Notes under the pieces: generated by a model
Database searches by the model: none
The model's input: the letters and a program-made list of their open reading frames with translations, nothing else
Told to the model about the DNA's origin: nothing
Shown here: one piece after another, positions 16,818 through 25,844 of the stretch
Layout of the letters: every line of letters starts with the position of its first letter
Position numbering within the stretch: the stretch's first letter is position 1
Translations under genes and position numbers: made by a program
Source of the DNA: Dechloromonas sp. HYN0024
GTDB lineage: Bacteria; Pseudomonadota; Gammaproteobacteria; Burkholderiales; Rhodocyclaceae
DNA length: 64,000 nt
Reading direction: 5' to 3'
NCBI RefSeq assembly: GCF_003441615.1
Contig: NZ_CP031842.1
Span: 2,736,001-2,800,000 of the forward strand

Positions 16818-18860
16818 ATGAACTCAGTGCTGTCCCGCCTCCTTCCGCAAACCCTGGTTGCCCGGGTCTATCTCCTGTATTCGGCAACGCTGCTGTTATT
16901 CATCAGCCTCGGGCTGGCCTTGTTCTATCAGGCGCAGATCCAGCTCAGCGTTCAGGATGCCCAGGAGTCGTCGAGCATGCTGGTCGAGGTGGTTACCCAG
17001 GTTCTTTCCGATAGTGCCGTGATCGGCGACTACGATACGATCAACCGTACCCTTGACCGGGCCATCGCCCGCTCGCAATTCAGCTCGGCGACTTTCATCG
17101 ATATCAAGGGCGGCATCATCCGCAGCGTTAACCCGACCAAGACCCAGACATCGCCGCCGGACTGGCTGCGAGAACAGATTGCCAACCTTCTTTATGACGT
17201 CAACCGGAACATATCGGCGGGTGGTATCGACTACGGGGTCTTGCGCCTGACCTTTGCCGTCGACAGTATTGCCGGCTCGATCTGGGAATTGATCGTCACG
17301 GCGACCGGACTGGCCATCTCCGCCTTCATGGGTGGGCTCCTCCTTATCTGGTTCCCCCTCAAACGCTGGCTCAGTGCCCTCGACCGCATCCGCCTGTTCG
17401 AGCAGAACTCAGCCGACAAAGAGGTCCTCGCATCCCTGACGCCAACCGATGTGCCACTCGAGTTTCGCCCGGCTTTCGAACTGCTCAGCCGCACCGCCGG
17501 CAGTCTGCGCGACGAACTGGCTTCGCGTGAAAAAGCCCTGGTATCATTGCGCGCACTGCTCTCCGGACTGGGGCATTCGCAGGATGGCATCGCCCCGGTC
17601 AGCGATGGCGACATCTCGGAACTGTCGACCACCATTTCCCGGATGGTCAACGAACGCGAAGCGATCCGCGTGGCCATGACCGAGGCGCGCGATGCCGCCG
17701 AAGCCGCCAACAAGGCAAAAAGCGAGTTTCTCGCCAATATGAGCCACGAAATCAGAACACCGATGAACGGCATCATTGGCATGACCGAACTCGCCCTGGA
17801 TACCGAGCTTTCGGCTGACCAGCGCGATTATCTGGAGACCGTCAAGTCGTCGGCCAACAGCTTGATGGGCATCATCAACGACATTCTCGACTTTTCCAAG
17901 ATCGAAGCCGGCAAACTGCCCGTCGAGAGCATCGCCTTCGACCTCCCCGAGATGATTCGGGAAGCCGTCCGGCCGCTCGCGCTGAGGCCGACGAACGGGT
18001 CTTTGCAATTCAACTGCATCATCGGCAACGGCGTACCCTCATGGGTTCTGGGCGACCCTTTGCGACTCCGGCAAGTCCTCCTCAATTTGCTCGGCAATGC
18101 CGTCAAATTTACCGAGCGGGGCATCGTCGAAGTGAGCATCACCGGCCAGCCCCAAGCGGATGGCAGGAACCAGCTTCACTTTGCCATTCGCGATACCGGG
18201 ATCGGCATCCCGCCGGAAAAACAGGCGGCTATTTTTGAAGCCTTTACGCAAGAGGACAGCTCGACCAGCCGGCGCTTTGGCGGCACCGGCCTCGGCCTGA
18301 GCATCTGTCGCCAGCTCGTCATGCTGATGGACGGTCACATCTGGCTGGAAAGCACACCCGGCGTCGGCAGCACCTTCCATTTCACCCTGCCTCTGAAGGT
18401 TGTCGACGATCCGGTCAGCGACCTCGGCATGGCCACACCCCCCCTCCGGGCGGAGACTTCCGGCACCAGTGCCGACGTCCTGCTGGTCGAAGACAACCAG
18501 GTCAACCAGAAACTGGCTACCGCCCTCCTTGAACGTCAGGGCTATCGCGTCACCCTGGCCGAAAACGGAGCGCAGGCCGTGGAACTCGTCAGAGCCAGTC
18601 CAAACGCTTTCAGCATCATCCTGATGGATATGCAGATGCCGGTCATGGATGGACTGGAGGCAACGCGACAGATCAGGGCCAACGAAAAGACCGACGGAAG
18701 GAAGCCGGTGCCGATCGTCGCGATGACCGCCAACGCCATGCAAGGAGACCGGGAAATTTGCGTCGCCGCCGGGATGGACGATTATCTCGCCAAGCCGATC
18801 AGGGCTGACGAAATGTACGCTGCCATCGCACAACTGCTCGATCCCTCACGCCGCCCCTGA
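16818..18860 (+). CDS. Hybrid sensor histidine kinase/response regulator
   Basis: A 680-residue inner-membrane signalling protein. Helix 1 is at residues 15-37, a periplasmic domain of about 120 residues follows, and helix 2 is at about 155-180. After a coiled region and the linker [16 protein letters not shown] comes the HisKA block [16 protein letters not shown] (His310), then the ATPase domain with [24 protein letters not shown] and [14 protein letters not shown]. The C-terminal receiver domain begins [14 protein letters not shown] and has the phosphorylated Asp604 in [11 protein letters not shown]. There is no separate DNA-binding output, so phosphate probably passes to another protein. 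Tight linkage to the PhnD-like gene suggests that the binding protein supplies the signal. Confidence 0.92.
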   Translation: MNSVLSRLLPQTLVARVYLLYSATLLLFISLGLALFYQAQIQLSVQDAQESSSMLVEVVTQVLSDSAVIGDYDTINRTLDRAIARSQFSSATFIDIKGGIIRSVNPTKTQTSPPDWLREQIANLLYDVNRNISAGGIDYGVLRLTFAVDSIAGSIWELIVTATGLAISAFMGGLLLIWFPLKRWLSALDRIRLFEQNSADKEVLASLTPTDVPLEFRPAFELLSRTAGSLRDELASREKALVSLRALLSGLGHSQDGIAPVSDGDISELSTTISRMVNEREAIRVAMTEARDAAEAANKAKSEFLANMSHEIRTPMNGIIGMTELALDTELSADQRDYLETVKSSANSLMGIINDILDFSKIEAGKLPVESIAFDLPEMIREAVRPLALRPTNGSLQFNCIIGNGVPSWVLGDPLRLRQVLLNLLGNAVKFTERGIVEVSITGQPQADGRNQLHFAIRDTGIGIPPEKQAAIFEAFTQEDSSTSRRFGGTGLGLSICRQLVMLMDGHIWLESTPGVGSTFHFTLPLKVVDDPVSDLGMATPPLRAETSGTSADVLLVEDNQVNQKLATALLERQGYRVTLAENGAQAVELVRASPNAFSIILMDMQMPVMDGLEATRQIRANEKTDGRKPVPIVAMTANAMQGDREICVAAGMDDYLAKPIRADEMYAAIAQLLDPSRRP

Positions 18861-18907
18861 TCCCGCGCGCCAGGGTCAGCCCTTGGCCGGATCAGCGAAG
18901 GGGACAC

Positions 18908-20743
18908 TCAGTTCATGTAGCGTACCGGCGCTGGCGCCACATCGGCCACGGCGACCCGGCGCCGCTCGACAAACAGACTGCCGCCTAGCGGCTCATTGGC
19001 CGGGTCCCGGCCTTTTTTCTTGGCCTGCTTCTTGGCAGCCGACGCGGCGGCTGCAACCTCCCGATGCGACTCGCAATCACCCGACGCCACTTTTACCGCA
19101 CCGATTGAAAGGGTCGGCAAAGCCTGGAAACTAAGTTCACCGCGACGGTTTTCTGCCATGTAGCCACCGCGCAGACGTTCCTCGACCCCGAGCATGTTGG
19201 CCATCGCCTGCGAAAATGCACTGATGATCTGCCAGCAACGGACTTCCCAGTCTTCACTACGGAAAATCACAAAAAAGTCGTCGCCCCCGATATGGCCGAC
19301 AAAATCAACCTTCTGATCGCAGGCCTCGCAAATTAGGCGGGCCAAGGTTTGAATCACGTCGTCGCCGCGCCGATAGCCGAAGGCATCGTTGTAGGGTTTG
19401 AAATTATCAATGTCGATATAGGCCGCGACAAACGGATTATCCATCTGCAGCATGCGGTCGACATGCTCGTTGATCGGCACATTGCCTGGCAACTGGGTCA
19501 GGGGATTAGCATAGCGGGCGGCGCTGATCTGCATTTCGGTAATCGTCCCCATCAGATCATGGCTACTGCCGACGCCGATGTACTGGCCGTCGGCGGTGAC
19601 GATGAAACCGTCGAAAAGATAGTGCTTGGGGGCCAACGCCAGCATCATGGCCAACTCCTGGATCGTGGCGTGCTGATCAACCACCAGGGGGGCATGATCC
19701 ATGAACAGCTCGCAACTCCTTCGCCCGAACAACTCCTTGCGAAAGGGACGGGCAAAGCGGTCGATCATGCTGTGCCGGTTGATCATGCCGACCGGCTGAT
19801 GGCCATGGACAACCGGCAGGACATCAAGATCCGGGTCAGCTTCAAAGCGGGCGATGACACTCCCGTTGCTCGCATTCATCGGCACGGGCTCGATCAGTCG
19901 GGCCAGCGTGCGCGCGGTCGGCACCTTGCCGGGGCCTCCGGTCAGCGGCGACAGCGCCAGTGATTGATGGCCGAGGGCGACCAGTGTCTGCCCAGCTAAC
20001 TGGCGGATCGGCCGCCTTTCCGGCCGGGCAATAAAATAGCCCTGACCGCAGGCAATACCCATGTCCCGCAGGCACAGCAGATCCTCGCTGCATTCAATGC
20101 CCTCGGCGACCAACAGGGCATTGCAGATTTCCGCCAGATCCTGCATGGCCCGCACAAAGTGAAACTTGATCCGGTCGCTGGCGATACCGCTGACGAAGTG
20201 TTTGTCGATCTTGACGAACTCGGGGCGCAACTCCGACCACATGCGGAGATTGGCGAATCCCTCGCCGAGGTCGTCGATGGCAAACTGGAAGCCCCGGCCG
20301 CGATAATCCAGCAAGGCCTCCTGAATACCGGGCATATCGGTAATCTGCTGATTTTCCGTCAGCTCGATGACAATGCGGTTAGGCGCAATACCCAGTTCAT
20401 TGAGCAGATCCCGGGTATGCCCATTCATCAGGCGATGATCGCGCAGGCAGCCGGGCGTCACATTCAGGAACAGGCGGCCCGACAGACGCTGCGCAGCAAA
20501 GGCGCGCAGACTCGCCTCCCGGCAGGCATGTTCCAGATCAAGGGTCAGCCCGTTGCGCGCCGCAGCGGCAAACAACTGATCGGGAAACTGCAAGTGGCTG
20601 TTAGCTGGCCCGCGAATCAGCGACTCATAACCGAGAATGGCCCGCACGCGAAAATCGAGAATCGGCTGAAAGACCGGAAAAAGAAGTCCTTCGGCCATGA
20701 TTCGCCGTAACTCCGTGACCTCATCATCGATCAGGACAATCAT
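18908..20743 (-). CDS. EAL-CBS-GGDEF cyclic-di-GMP signalling protein
   Basis: A 611-residue cytosolic protein with the reversed order EAL (about 15-250), CBS pair (about 295-400) and GGDEF (about 410-575). In the EAL domain the signature is ESL (Glu40), and the other catalytic residues are present: Asn94, Glu127, Asp157-Asp158, Lys178, Glu214 and Gln234, so phosphodiesterase activity is likely. The GGDEF motif is GGDDF (486-490) and the inhibitory RxxD site reads QKVD, so cyclase activity is uncertain and feedback inhibition is probably absent. The CBS pair may bind a nucleotide and tune the output. I chose the ATG at 20743, where the EAL domain begins; an extension to 20851 is open but has no family likeness. 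Confidence 0.88.
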   Translation of the reverse strand: MIVLIDDEVTELRRIMAEGLLFPVFQPILDFRVRAILGYESLIRGPANSHLQFPDQLFAAAARNGLTLDLEHACREASLRAFAAQRLSGRLFLNVTPGCLRDHRLMNGHTRDLLNELGIAPNRIVIELTENQQITDMPGIQEALLDYRGRGFQFAIDDLGEGFANLRMWSELRPEFVKIDKHFVSGIASDRIKFHFVRAMQDLAEICNALLVAEGIECSEDLLCLRDMGIACGQGYFIARPERRPIRQLAGQTLVALGHQSLALSPLTGGPGKVPTARTLARLIEPVPMNASNGSVIARFEADPDLDVLPVVHGHQPVGMINRHSMIDRFARPFRKELFGRRSCELFMDHAPLVVDQHATIQELAMMLALAPKHYLFDGFIVTADGQYIGVGSSHDLMGTITEMQISAARYANPLTQLPGNVPINEHVDRMLQMDNPFVAAYIDIDNFKPYNDAFGYRRGDDVIQTLARLICEACDQKVDFVGHIGGDDFFVIFRSEDWEVRCWQIISAFSQAMANMLGVEERLRGGYMAENRRGELSFQALPTLSIGAVKVASGDCESHREVAAAASAAKKQAKKKGRDPANEPLGGSLFVERRRVAVADVAPAPVRYMN

Positions 20744-20819
20744 CGGATTCCATCGAGAGTAACAGGACATCCAGTCTAGACAGGCCATGTTGCAGCCCGG
20801 TGACAACCAGATCGCCAAT

Positions 20820-20891
20820 TCAGTCATCTTCCCGCAACATGACTGAGACAACCTGAAGCCATCCTAGCTATCCCGAGGGCTCGATGACTGA
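20820..20891. repeat. Three copies of the octamer ATGACTGA between divergent genes
   Basis: TCAGTCAT (20820-20827, inverted), ATGACTGA (20839-20846) and ATGACTGA (20884-20891). The first two form a perfect inverted repeat with an 11-base spacer; the third contains the start codon of the gene at 20884. A separate wider inverted repeat, CATGTTGC (20786-20793) with GCAACATG (20834-20841), overlaps the same region. Confidence 0.6.
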
Positions 20892-21123
20892 AACACTGTT
20901 TTGCTACTGCTGCCGCGTCCATCATGACAAGACCGTGATGCGACTGTTTCCGACCCGCCAGGGCTATCGCTGGCGCTGCCTGCGCAGTATCGAGGCGGCG
21001 GCGAGCAGTCGCCGGGAACGCGACGCCTTCGGTCAGCAACAATCCGCGATCAATCGCGAAACCGCTCGCCGGGCGGCCGAACTTGGCCAGCGGCTGCGCC
21101 AGGGCGTGGCCTTGGCGGCATAA
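20884..21123 (+). CDS. Small Cys/His-containing protein of unknown function
   Basis: A 79-residue protein that I do not recognise. The N-terminus MTETLFCYCCRVHH with a later Cys in WRCLRS has the look of a small zinc-binding knuckle (Cys7, Cys9, Cys10, His13, His14, then a Cys near residue 32). The C-terminal half is Arg/Ala/Gln-rich and helical (RRERDAFGQQQSAINRETARR). GAGGG lies four bases before the ATG, which supports real translation. It is divergent from the EAL-CBS-GGDEF gene and is followed eight bases later by an acetyltransferase gene in the same direction. Confidence 0.7.
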   Translation: MTETLFCYCCRVHHDKTVMRLFPTRQGYRWRCLRSIEAAASSRRERDAFGQQQSAINRETARRAAELGQRLRQGVALAA

Positions 21124-21131
21124 CACCAACC

Positions 21132-21581
21132 GTGGATACCTTCCGCATCGACACGCTCGACACGAGCAGTCCGCCTTTGCTGGCGGCGAGCGTAACGCTC
21201 ATCGTCAACGCCTTCGCCGACCCCGAGCGCTATAGCGCCGAGCGGGTGCGCCGGGAACTGCGCGGCGATGACCCGGCCTTCTACCGGCGTTTCTTTGTTG
21301 CCCTGGAGGCCGGCGAAATCGTCGCCGTCGGTGGTGTCAAGGCGGCCGACTGGGCTTCCAAGACACACCTTCTCTACCTGTCGGCAGTCACCCCCGAGCG
21401 CCGCGGTAAGGGCATCGGCCGCGCCATGATCAAGGCCCGCCTCGACTGGCTGGAAGCAAACTTCAAGACCGGGCGAATCCTCGTCTCGGCGACCAAGACC
21501 AAACGTTTCCGCGACCTCGGTTTTGTCGACGTCCGGAACAGCAACATTGATGGGCGGCACTTGCTGGTCCGGCGTTTCTAA
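21132..21581 (+). CDS. GNAT-family N-acetyltransferase
   Basis: A 149-residue GNAT protein. The acetyl-CoA pyrophosphate loop is seen in LSAVTPERRGKGIGRAMIKA (residues ~82-101, R/QxxGxG/A as RRGKGIG), preceded by the central strand THLLYLSAV and followed by RILVSATKTKRFRDLGF, where the late Phe-rich strand usually lies. The acceptor is unknown. The start is GTG at 21132 and has no clear ribosome binding site; the gene begins eight bases after the stop of the small Cys/His protein and is probably co-transcribed with it. Confidence 0.85.
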   Translation: MDTFRIDTLDTSSPPLLAASVTLIVNAFADPERYSAERVRRELRGDDPAFYRRFFVALEAGEIVAVGGVKAADWASKTHLLYLSAVTPERRGKGIGRAMIKARLDWLEANFKTGRILVSATKTKRFRDLGFVDVRNSNIDGRHLLVRRF

Positions 21582-21686
21582 GATCTGGCGTGCCCCGACG
21601 AAAGCTGAAGGGCCATTGGTAAGCAGAGATACAAAATTCCGTCACGCCCCTGCAATATTCGGTGGCGATAGTTGAGGGGTTAGTGA

Positions 21687-21701
21687 GGCCGGATATCGGC
21701 C
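21687..21701. repeat. Inverted repeat just before the 56-residue gene
   Basis: GGCCG (21687-21691) and CGGCC (21697-21701) flank GATAT, ending a few bases before the AAGGAG ribosome binding site of the next gene. It could be an operator or a small leader hairpin. Confidence 0.35.
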
Positions 21702-21716
21702 GATCAAGGAGAACCC

Positions 21717-21887
21717 ATGAACAAGCAGAGCAACAATGATATCGCCGCCTTTCCCGAACTGTTCGACGGGCTGGAACAATTCATCGAAGAACAGGCCGGC
21801 CACCTCAAGCGGACCAGTGCCATTCTCGCCGCCACGGCGATGGGCGGCGGCATGCTTCTTTTTTACGTCCTTCACCGCATCGCCTGA
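21717..21887 (+). CDS. Small single-span membrane protein
   Basis: A 56-residue reading frame starting MNKQSNNDIAAFPELFDGL, with a perfect AAGGAG ribosome binding site five bases before the ATG. An acidic amphipathic stretch (residues ~10-30) is followed by one hydrophobic segment (about residues 34-53, with AMGGGMLLFYVL) and the end HRIA. The arrangement, a soluble N-terminus with a C-terminal membrane anchor, is common among small inner-membrane proteins. I do not recognise a family. A terminator follows directly at 21898, so it is a complete transcription unit. Confidence 0.7.
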   Translation: MNKQSNNDIAAFPELFDGLEQFIEEQAGHLKRTSAILAATAMGGGMLLFYVLHRIA

Positions 21888-21897
21888 ACAAGAAAAA

Positions 21898-21918
21898 TCC
21901 CGCCGCAGCGGGACTTTT
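21898..21918. terminator. Bidirectional intrinsic terminator
   Basis: TCCCGC (21898-21903) pairs with GCGGGA (21908-21913), with TTTT on the plus strand and TTTTT on the minus strand. It lies between the convergent 56-residue gene and yggX. Confidence 0.7.
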
Positions 21919-21935
21919 GTCAGCGCGCCCGAGGT

Positions 21936-22208
21936 TCAGGCAGCTGGCGGCACGTAGCCCTGAATCTGGTCGGCACCGGCGCCGAAGAAGTGCTTTTCGA
22001 CCTGCTCGGACAGATACTTGCGATGCTTGGCATCGACCAGGTTGAGACGATTTTCATTGATGATCATGGTCTGCATCTTGATCCACTGTTGCCAGGCTTC
22101 CTTCGACACATTTTCGAAGATGCGCTGTCCGAGCGGGCCCGGATAGGGCGGCTGATCGAGACCCTCAGCCTCGCGGCCGAGCTTGATGCAATTGACGGTA
22201 CGTGCCAT
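21936..22208 (-). CDS. yggX: Probable Fe(2+)-trafficking protein YggX
   Basis: A 90-residue member of the small YggX family, which protects iron-sulfur proteins against oxidative damage. The start [18 protein letters not shown] is the family signature with the conserved Cys7, followed by [20 protein letters not shown] and the C-terminal KHFFGAG segment. Length equals that of E. coli YggX (91). CGGAG precedes the ATG with suitable spacing. It lies 29 bases after argA on the same strand and is probably the last gene of that unit. Confidence 0.95.
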   Translation of the reverse strand: MARTVNCIKLGREAEGLDQPPYPGPLGQRIFENVSKEAWQQWIKMQTMIINENRLNLVDAKHRKYLSEQVEKHFFGAGADQIQGYVPPAA

Positions 22209-22237
22209 GTGAAACTCCGTGGGGATTGATGGGCGAA

Positions 22238-23557
22238 TTATAAAGTCTTGAACAGCACCTTGGAGCGCCGCTGATAGTTGTACATGTCGCGCTTGTTGGC
22301 CGGCAGGTCATCCACCGTCCCGACCTTGAAGCCGCGCTCGACGAACCAGTGCTCGGTGCGTGTCGTCAGGACACACAGCCGCTTGAAGCCAGCCTTGCGG
22401 GCCCGTTGTTCGATACGCATCATCAGCTGCTCGCCGTAGCCCCACTCGCGATGCTCCTGGCTGACCGCCAGACAGGCCAGCTCGGCCTCCTGTTCGGAAT
22501 GCTGATAGAGCGCGGCACAGCCGACGATGATGCCGTCGTGCAGCATGATCGAGAAATGGTCGAGTTCGCGCTCGAGCAGTTCGCGTGGCCGATGGACGAG
22601 GATACCTTCCTGCTCCATCGGCTCGATCAGCGCGATCAGGGCGGCAATGTCGTCCGGCTTGGCTTCGCGGATGTTTTCCAGCGATTCGCGGGTGACCACG
22701 GTACCGACGCCATCGTGCGTGAACAGTTCGAGCAACAACGCACCATCCTGCTCGAAACCAATCAGGTGCACCCGGCCGACGCCGGTCCGGCTGGCCCGCA
22801 CGGCGCACGGCAGGTAGCGCTTGATGTCGGCCGACAGCCAGTCGGCATCGCGCAGCAGTTGCGAGGCTTCGTCGGCGGTCATGGCGTCGAGCAACTCGCC
22901 GGCCTTGTCAGTGACACCGGTGCTGTCGGTCAGATAGACCAGCTTGTCGGCCTTGATCGCTGTGGCCACGGCCTCGGCGGCTTCTTCCATCTGCAGGTTG
23001 AAAATCTCGCCGGTCGGCGACGGTCCTTCGCAGTTAAGCAGCACGATGTTACCCAGGCCGAGCTGGGCGTTGATGCCTTCGCTATCGACCTTGCGCACCT
23101 TGCCGGCGTACTGCATGTCGATGCCGTCGAGCACGCCGATCGGCTGGCCGGTGATGAAATTGCCGCCGATGACGCGAATCCGGCTGTTGGCCATCGGCGT
23201 ATTGGGCAAGCCCTGCGACAGCATGGCCTCGATTTCGAGATAGACGCTGCCGACGGCATCAAGCACGCAATCGAGCGCCTCGGCGTCGGTCACCCGGTAG
23301 CCCCGGTGATAGACCGATTCGAGATTCTTTTCGCGCAACTCCTCCTCGATCTGTGGCCGCGCCCCATGCACCAGCACCAGGCGGATGCCCAGGCTGACCA
23401 GCAGGTTGACGTCGTAAGCCAGCGTCTTGGCGAACTCACTGGCCACCGCCTTGCCGCCGAAGGCAATGACGAAGGTCTTGCCGCGAAAGGCGTTGATGTA
23501 GGGCGTGACCGCCCGGAACCAGGAGACGAAATGCTCGTCGTAAGGGGTATCGCTCAT
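22238..23557 (-). CDS. argA: Amino-acid N-acetyltransferase (N-acetylglutamate synthase)
   Basis: A 439-residue enzyme that acetylates glutamate in the first step of arginine synthesis. The N-terminal amino-acid kinase-like domain has [13 protein letters not shown] and [15 protein letters not shown]; this is the arginine-binding regulatory part. The C-terminal GNAT domain has [20 protein letters not shown] and ends with [10 protein letters not shown]. Length is close to E. coli ArgA (443). I chose the ATG at 23557: its ATGA overlaps the stop of the polyphosphate:AMP phosphotransferase gene, so the two are translationally coupled. An upstream reading from 23611 would overlap that gene by 58 bases. 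Confidence 0.95.
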   Translation of the reverse strand: MSDTPYDEHFVSWFRAVTPYINAFRGKTFVIAFGGKAVASEFAKTLAYDVNLLVSLGIRLVLVHGARPQIEEELREKNLESVYHRGYRVTDAEALDCVLDAVGSVYLEIEAMLSQGLPNTPMANSRIRVIGGNFITGQPIGVLDGIDMQYAGKVRKVDSEGINAQLGLGNIVLLNCEGPSPTGEIFNLQMEEAAEAVATAIKADKLVYLTDSTGVTDKAGELLDAMTADEASQLLRDADWLSADIKRYLPCAVRASRTGVGRVHLIGFEQDGALLLELFTHDGVGTVVTRESLENIREAKPDDIAALIALIEPMEQEGILVHRPRELLERELDHFSIMLHDGIIVGCAALYQHSEQEAELACLAVSQEHREWGYGEQLMMRIEQRARKAGFKRLCVLTTRTEHWFVERGFKVGTVDDLPANKRDMYNYQRRSKVLFKTL

Positions 23558-25062
23558 TTTTCCGAATATTTTCCGTTGTCGTCCTTGAGCGCCGATTCCA
23601 GCCGCTCGCACAGCGTTTTCAATACTTTAACCCGGGCGAAGTTTTTGTCGTTGGCTTCGACCAGGGTCCACGGGGCAAGCCCGGTCGAGGTACGGTCGAC
23701 CATGTCGCAGACGGCCGACACGTAATCGTCCCACTTCTCACGGTTGCGCCAGTCCTCGTCGGTGATCTTGAAACGCTTGAACTCGGTGTCCTGACGTTCC
23801 TTGAAGCGACGCAACTGCTCGTCGGCGCTGATCTGCAACCAGAACTTGACGACCACCGCACCGGCATCGACCAGCTGATGCTCGAAATCATTGATTTCGG
23901 CGTAGGCGCGCAGCCAGTCGGCCTCGGTACAAAAGCCCTCGACCCGCTCGACAAGGACGCGACCGTACCACGAGCGGTCAAAAATCGCCGCCCGCCCGGT
24001 GCGTGGCAAGTGCCGCCAGAAACGCCAGAGATAAGGCTGCGCCCGTTCTTCTTCGGTCGGTGCGGCAATCGGCACGATCTGATACTGGCGGGCATCCATC
24101 GCCGCGCCGATGCGACGGATGGTGCCGCCCTTGCCGGCCGCATCGGAACCTTCAAAGACTAGCACCAGCGAACGCTTGCCGACAAACCGCGGGTCGCGGA
24201 CCAGTTCGGACAGGCGTGCCTGATATTTGGACAACTGGGTCTCGTAATCCTTCTTGACCAGCTTCTGGGTCAGGTTCAGTTCACTCAGGACGTTTTTCTG
24301 GTCGATGGCATGGATGATCGGCGGCGCCACCGGCACCTGCTGACGACCTTCCTGCTGCAGGCGACGCTTCATGGCATCAAGCACGATCCGGCCGACGGTC
24401 AGCGAACGATATTCGTCATCCGTGCCCTCGACGATGATCCACGGTGCATGGGCGGTATTGGTCACACGCAGCACATGGCCTGCCACTTCCTGCAGCTTGT
24501 TGTAGGTCTTCAGGCGATCGTAGCTTTCCTTGGTGACGCGCCAGGCGGTGTTCGGGTTTTTCTCCAGCGCCTTGAGGCGGGTCTTCTGGCCGTCCTTCGA
24601 CAAATGGAACCAGAACTTGAGGACGAGCGCCCCTTCGTTAACCAGCATGGCCTCGAAACGGTTGATGTCGTCAAGCCGCTCATCCATCTCAGGACGCCGC
24701 ATCTGGCCGGTGATCCGGTCGGTAATTGGCTGCGAATACCACGAGCCGGCAAAGATGCCGACCTTGCCCTTGGGCGGCAGGGCGCGCCAGTAGCGCCACA
24801 TGTAGGGACGGCTCCGTTCCTCGTCGGAAGGCTCGGAGAAGGCCAGCGTCGAAATGTGCCGGGGGTCCATCCAGGAATACAGCAGGTTGATGGTTTCGCC
24901 CTTGCCGCTGCCGTCGACCCCGCTGATCAGGATGACGACCGGAAACTCCTTCTTTTGCAGCATGTCGTACTGGACGTCGAGCAATTCGGCACGCAGTTTC
25001 GGCACTTCGGTCTTGAAGGTCTTCTTGTCTACTTTATGACCCAGTTCTGCAGATTCAAACAT
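23554..25062 (-). CDS. pap: Two-domain PPK2-type polyphosphate:AMP phosphotransferase
   Basis: A 502-residue tandem PPK2 protein. Domain 1 (about 30-235) has the P-loop GVDGSGKGE (48-56) and domain 2 (about 290-495) the P-loop EGSDAAGKGG (304-313). The Walker B-like block is intact only in domain 2 (IFDRSWYGRVLVERVEGF); in domain 1 it reads IFAGSWYSQPITDRI, lacking the Asp, so catalysis probably rests with the C-terminal half. Two-domain class II enzymes phosphorylate AMP to ADP with polyphosphate. It starts three bases after the rsmE stop with GGGAGGGG as ribosome binding site, and overlaps argA by four bases. Confidence 0.92.
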   Translation of the reverse strand: MFESAELGHKVDKKTFKTEVPKLRAELLDVQYDMLQKKEFPVVILISGVDGSGKGETINLLYSWMDPRHISTLAFSEPSDEERSRPYMWRYWRALPPKGKVGIFAGSWYSQPITDRITGQMRRPEMDERLDDINRFEAMLVNEGALVLKFWFHLSKDGQKTRLKALEKNPNTAWRVTKESYDRLKTYNKLQEVAGHVLRVTNTAHAPWIIVEGTDDEYRSLTVGRIVLDAMKRRLQQEGRQQVPVAPPIIHAIDQKNVLSELNLTQKLVKKDYETQLSKYQARLSELVRDPRFVGKRSLVLVFEGSDAAGKGGTIRRIGAAMDARQYQIVPIAAPTEEERAQPYLWRFWRHLPRTGRAAIFDRSWYGRVLVERVEGFCTEADWLRAYAEINDFEHQLVDAGAVVVKFWLQISADEQLRRFKERQDTEFKRFKITDEDWRNREKWDDYVSAVCDMVDRTSTGLAPWTLVEANDKNFARVKVLKTLCERLESALKDDNGKYSEK

Positions 25063-25065
25063 CGC

Positions 25066-25803
25066 CTACCCCTCCCTGAAATCCCCCCAAAGAGCCTGCA
25101 ATGCTGCCAGCGCAGCCAGGCCCGCCGTTTCCGTCCGCAATACCCGCGGCCCCAGGCGCACCGCCTGAAAACCCGCTTGCTGTGCGGCGATCACTTCCTG
25201 CGGATCAAGGCCCCCTTCGGCCCCAATCAGCAATTGCACATTTTTTGCCGGCGCTATGGTCGCCAGCGTCTGTTCGGCATCCGGTGCCAACATCAGGCGC
25301 AAGCCGCCTTCGGCCGGCCGGGCCAGCCAGTTTTCCAGCTTTTCCAGCGGCGCCACAAGGGGCACCTGATTACGGCCACACTGTTCGCAAGCCGACGCCA
25401 CTACCCCCTGCCAGTGCGCCACCCGCTTGCCAGCCCTTTCGCCGGCCAGGCGCAAGACACTGCGCCGACTGTCGACCGGAACAATATGACGAACGCCCAG
25501 CTCAACCGCCTTTTGGATCGTGAAATCCATCTTGTCCCCCGACTGCAGGGCCTGAACCAGTGTCACAGCAAGGGACGACTCCCGTTCCACATCATGCCAT
25601 TCGGCCAGTTCGGCCACTACACGGTCGCGCTCGATGCGCTGGATGCGGGCCGGATATTCGCCGCCCCGCCCATCAAACAGCACCATCAGCGCGCCCGGCG
25701 GCAGGCGCAAGACACGAACCGCGTGGCGGGCCACAGGTTCTGGAAGATCGACATGAGCCCCCGGCGAGAGGGCTTCCCGGCAGTAAAAACGAGGTAAATT
25801 CAT
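25066..25803 (-). CDS. rsmE: 16S rRNA (uracil-1498-N3)-methyltransferase
   Basis: A 245-residue SPOUT-class methyltransferase that modifies U1498 of 16S rRNA. Seen are the N-terminal PUA-like part (HAVRVLRLPPGALMVLFDGRG), the sequence QALQSGDKMDFTIQKAVELGV, which is highly typical of RsmE, and the knotted SAM-binding end LLIGAEGGLDPQEV with LGPRVLRTETA. Length matches the family (243). The ATG has no ribosome binding site; a CATAAT hexamer lies seven bases upstream (25811-25816), so the message may be leaderless. It heads the minus-strand unit rsmE-pap-argA-yggX. Confidence 0.96.
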   Translation of the reverse strand: MNLPRFYCREALSPGAHVDLPEPVARHAVRVLRLPPGALMVLFDGRGGEYPARIQRIERDRVVAELAEWHDVERESSLAVTLVQALQSGDKMDFTIQKAVELGVRHIVPVDSRRSVLRLAGERAGKRVAHWQGVVASACEQCGRNQVPLVAPLEKLENWLARPAEGGLRLMLAPDAEQTLATIAPAKNVQLLIGAEGGLDPQEVIAAQQAGFQAVRLGPRVLRTETAGLAALAALQALWGDFREG

Positions 25804-25844
25804 CAGTGCTATTATGGGCGAAATGCCTTTGGGAGTGGAAAAAC

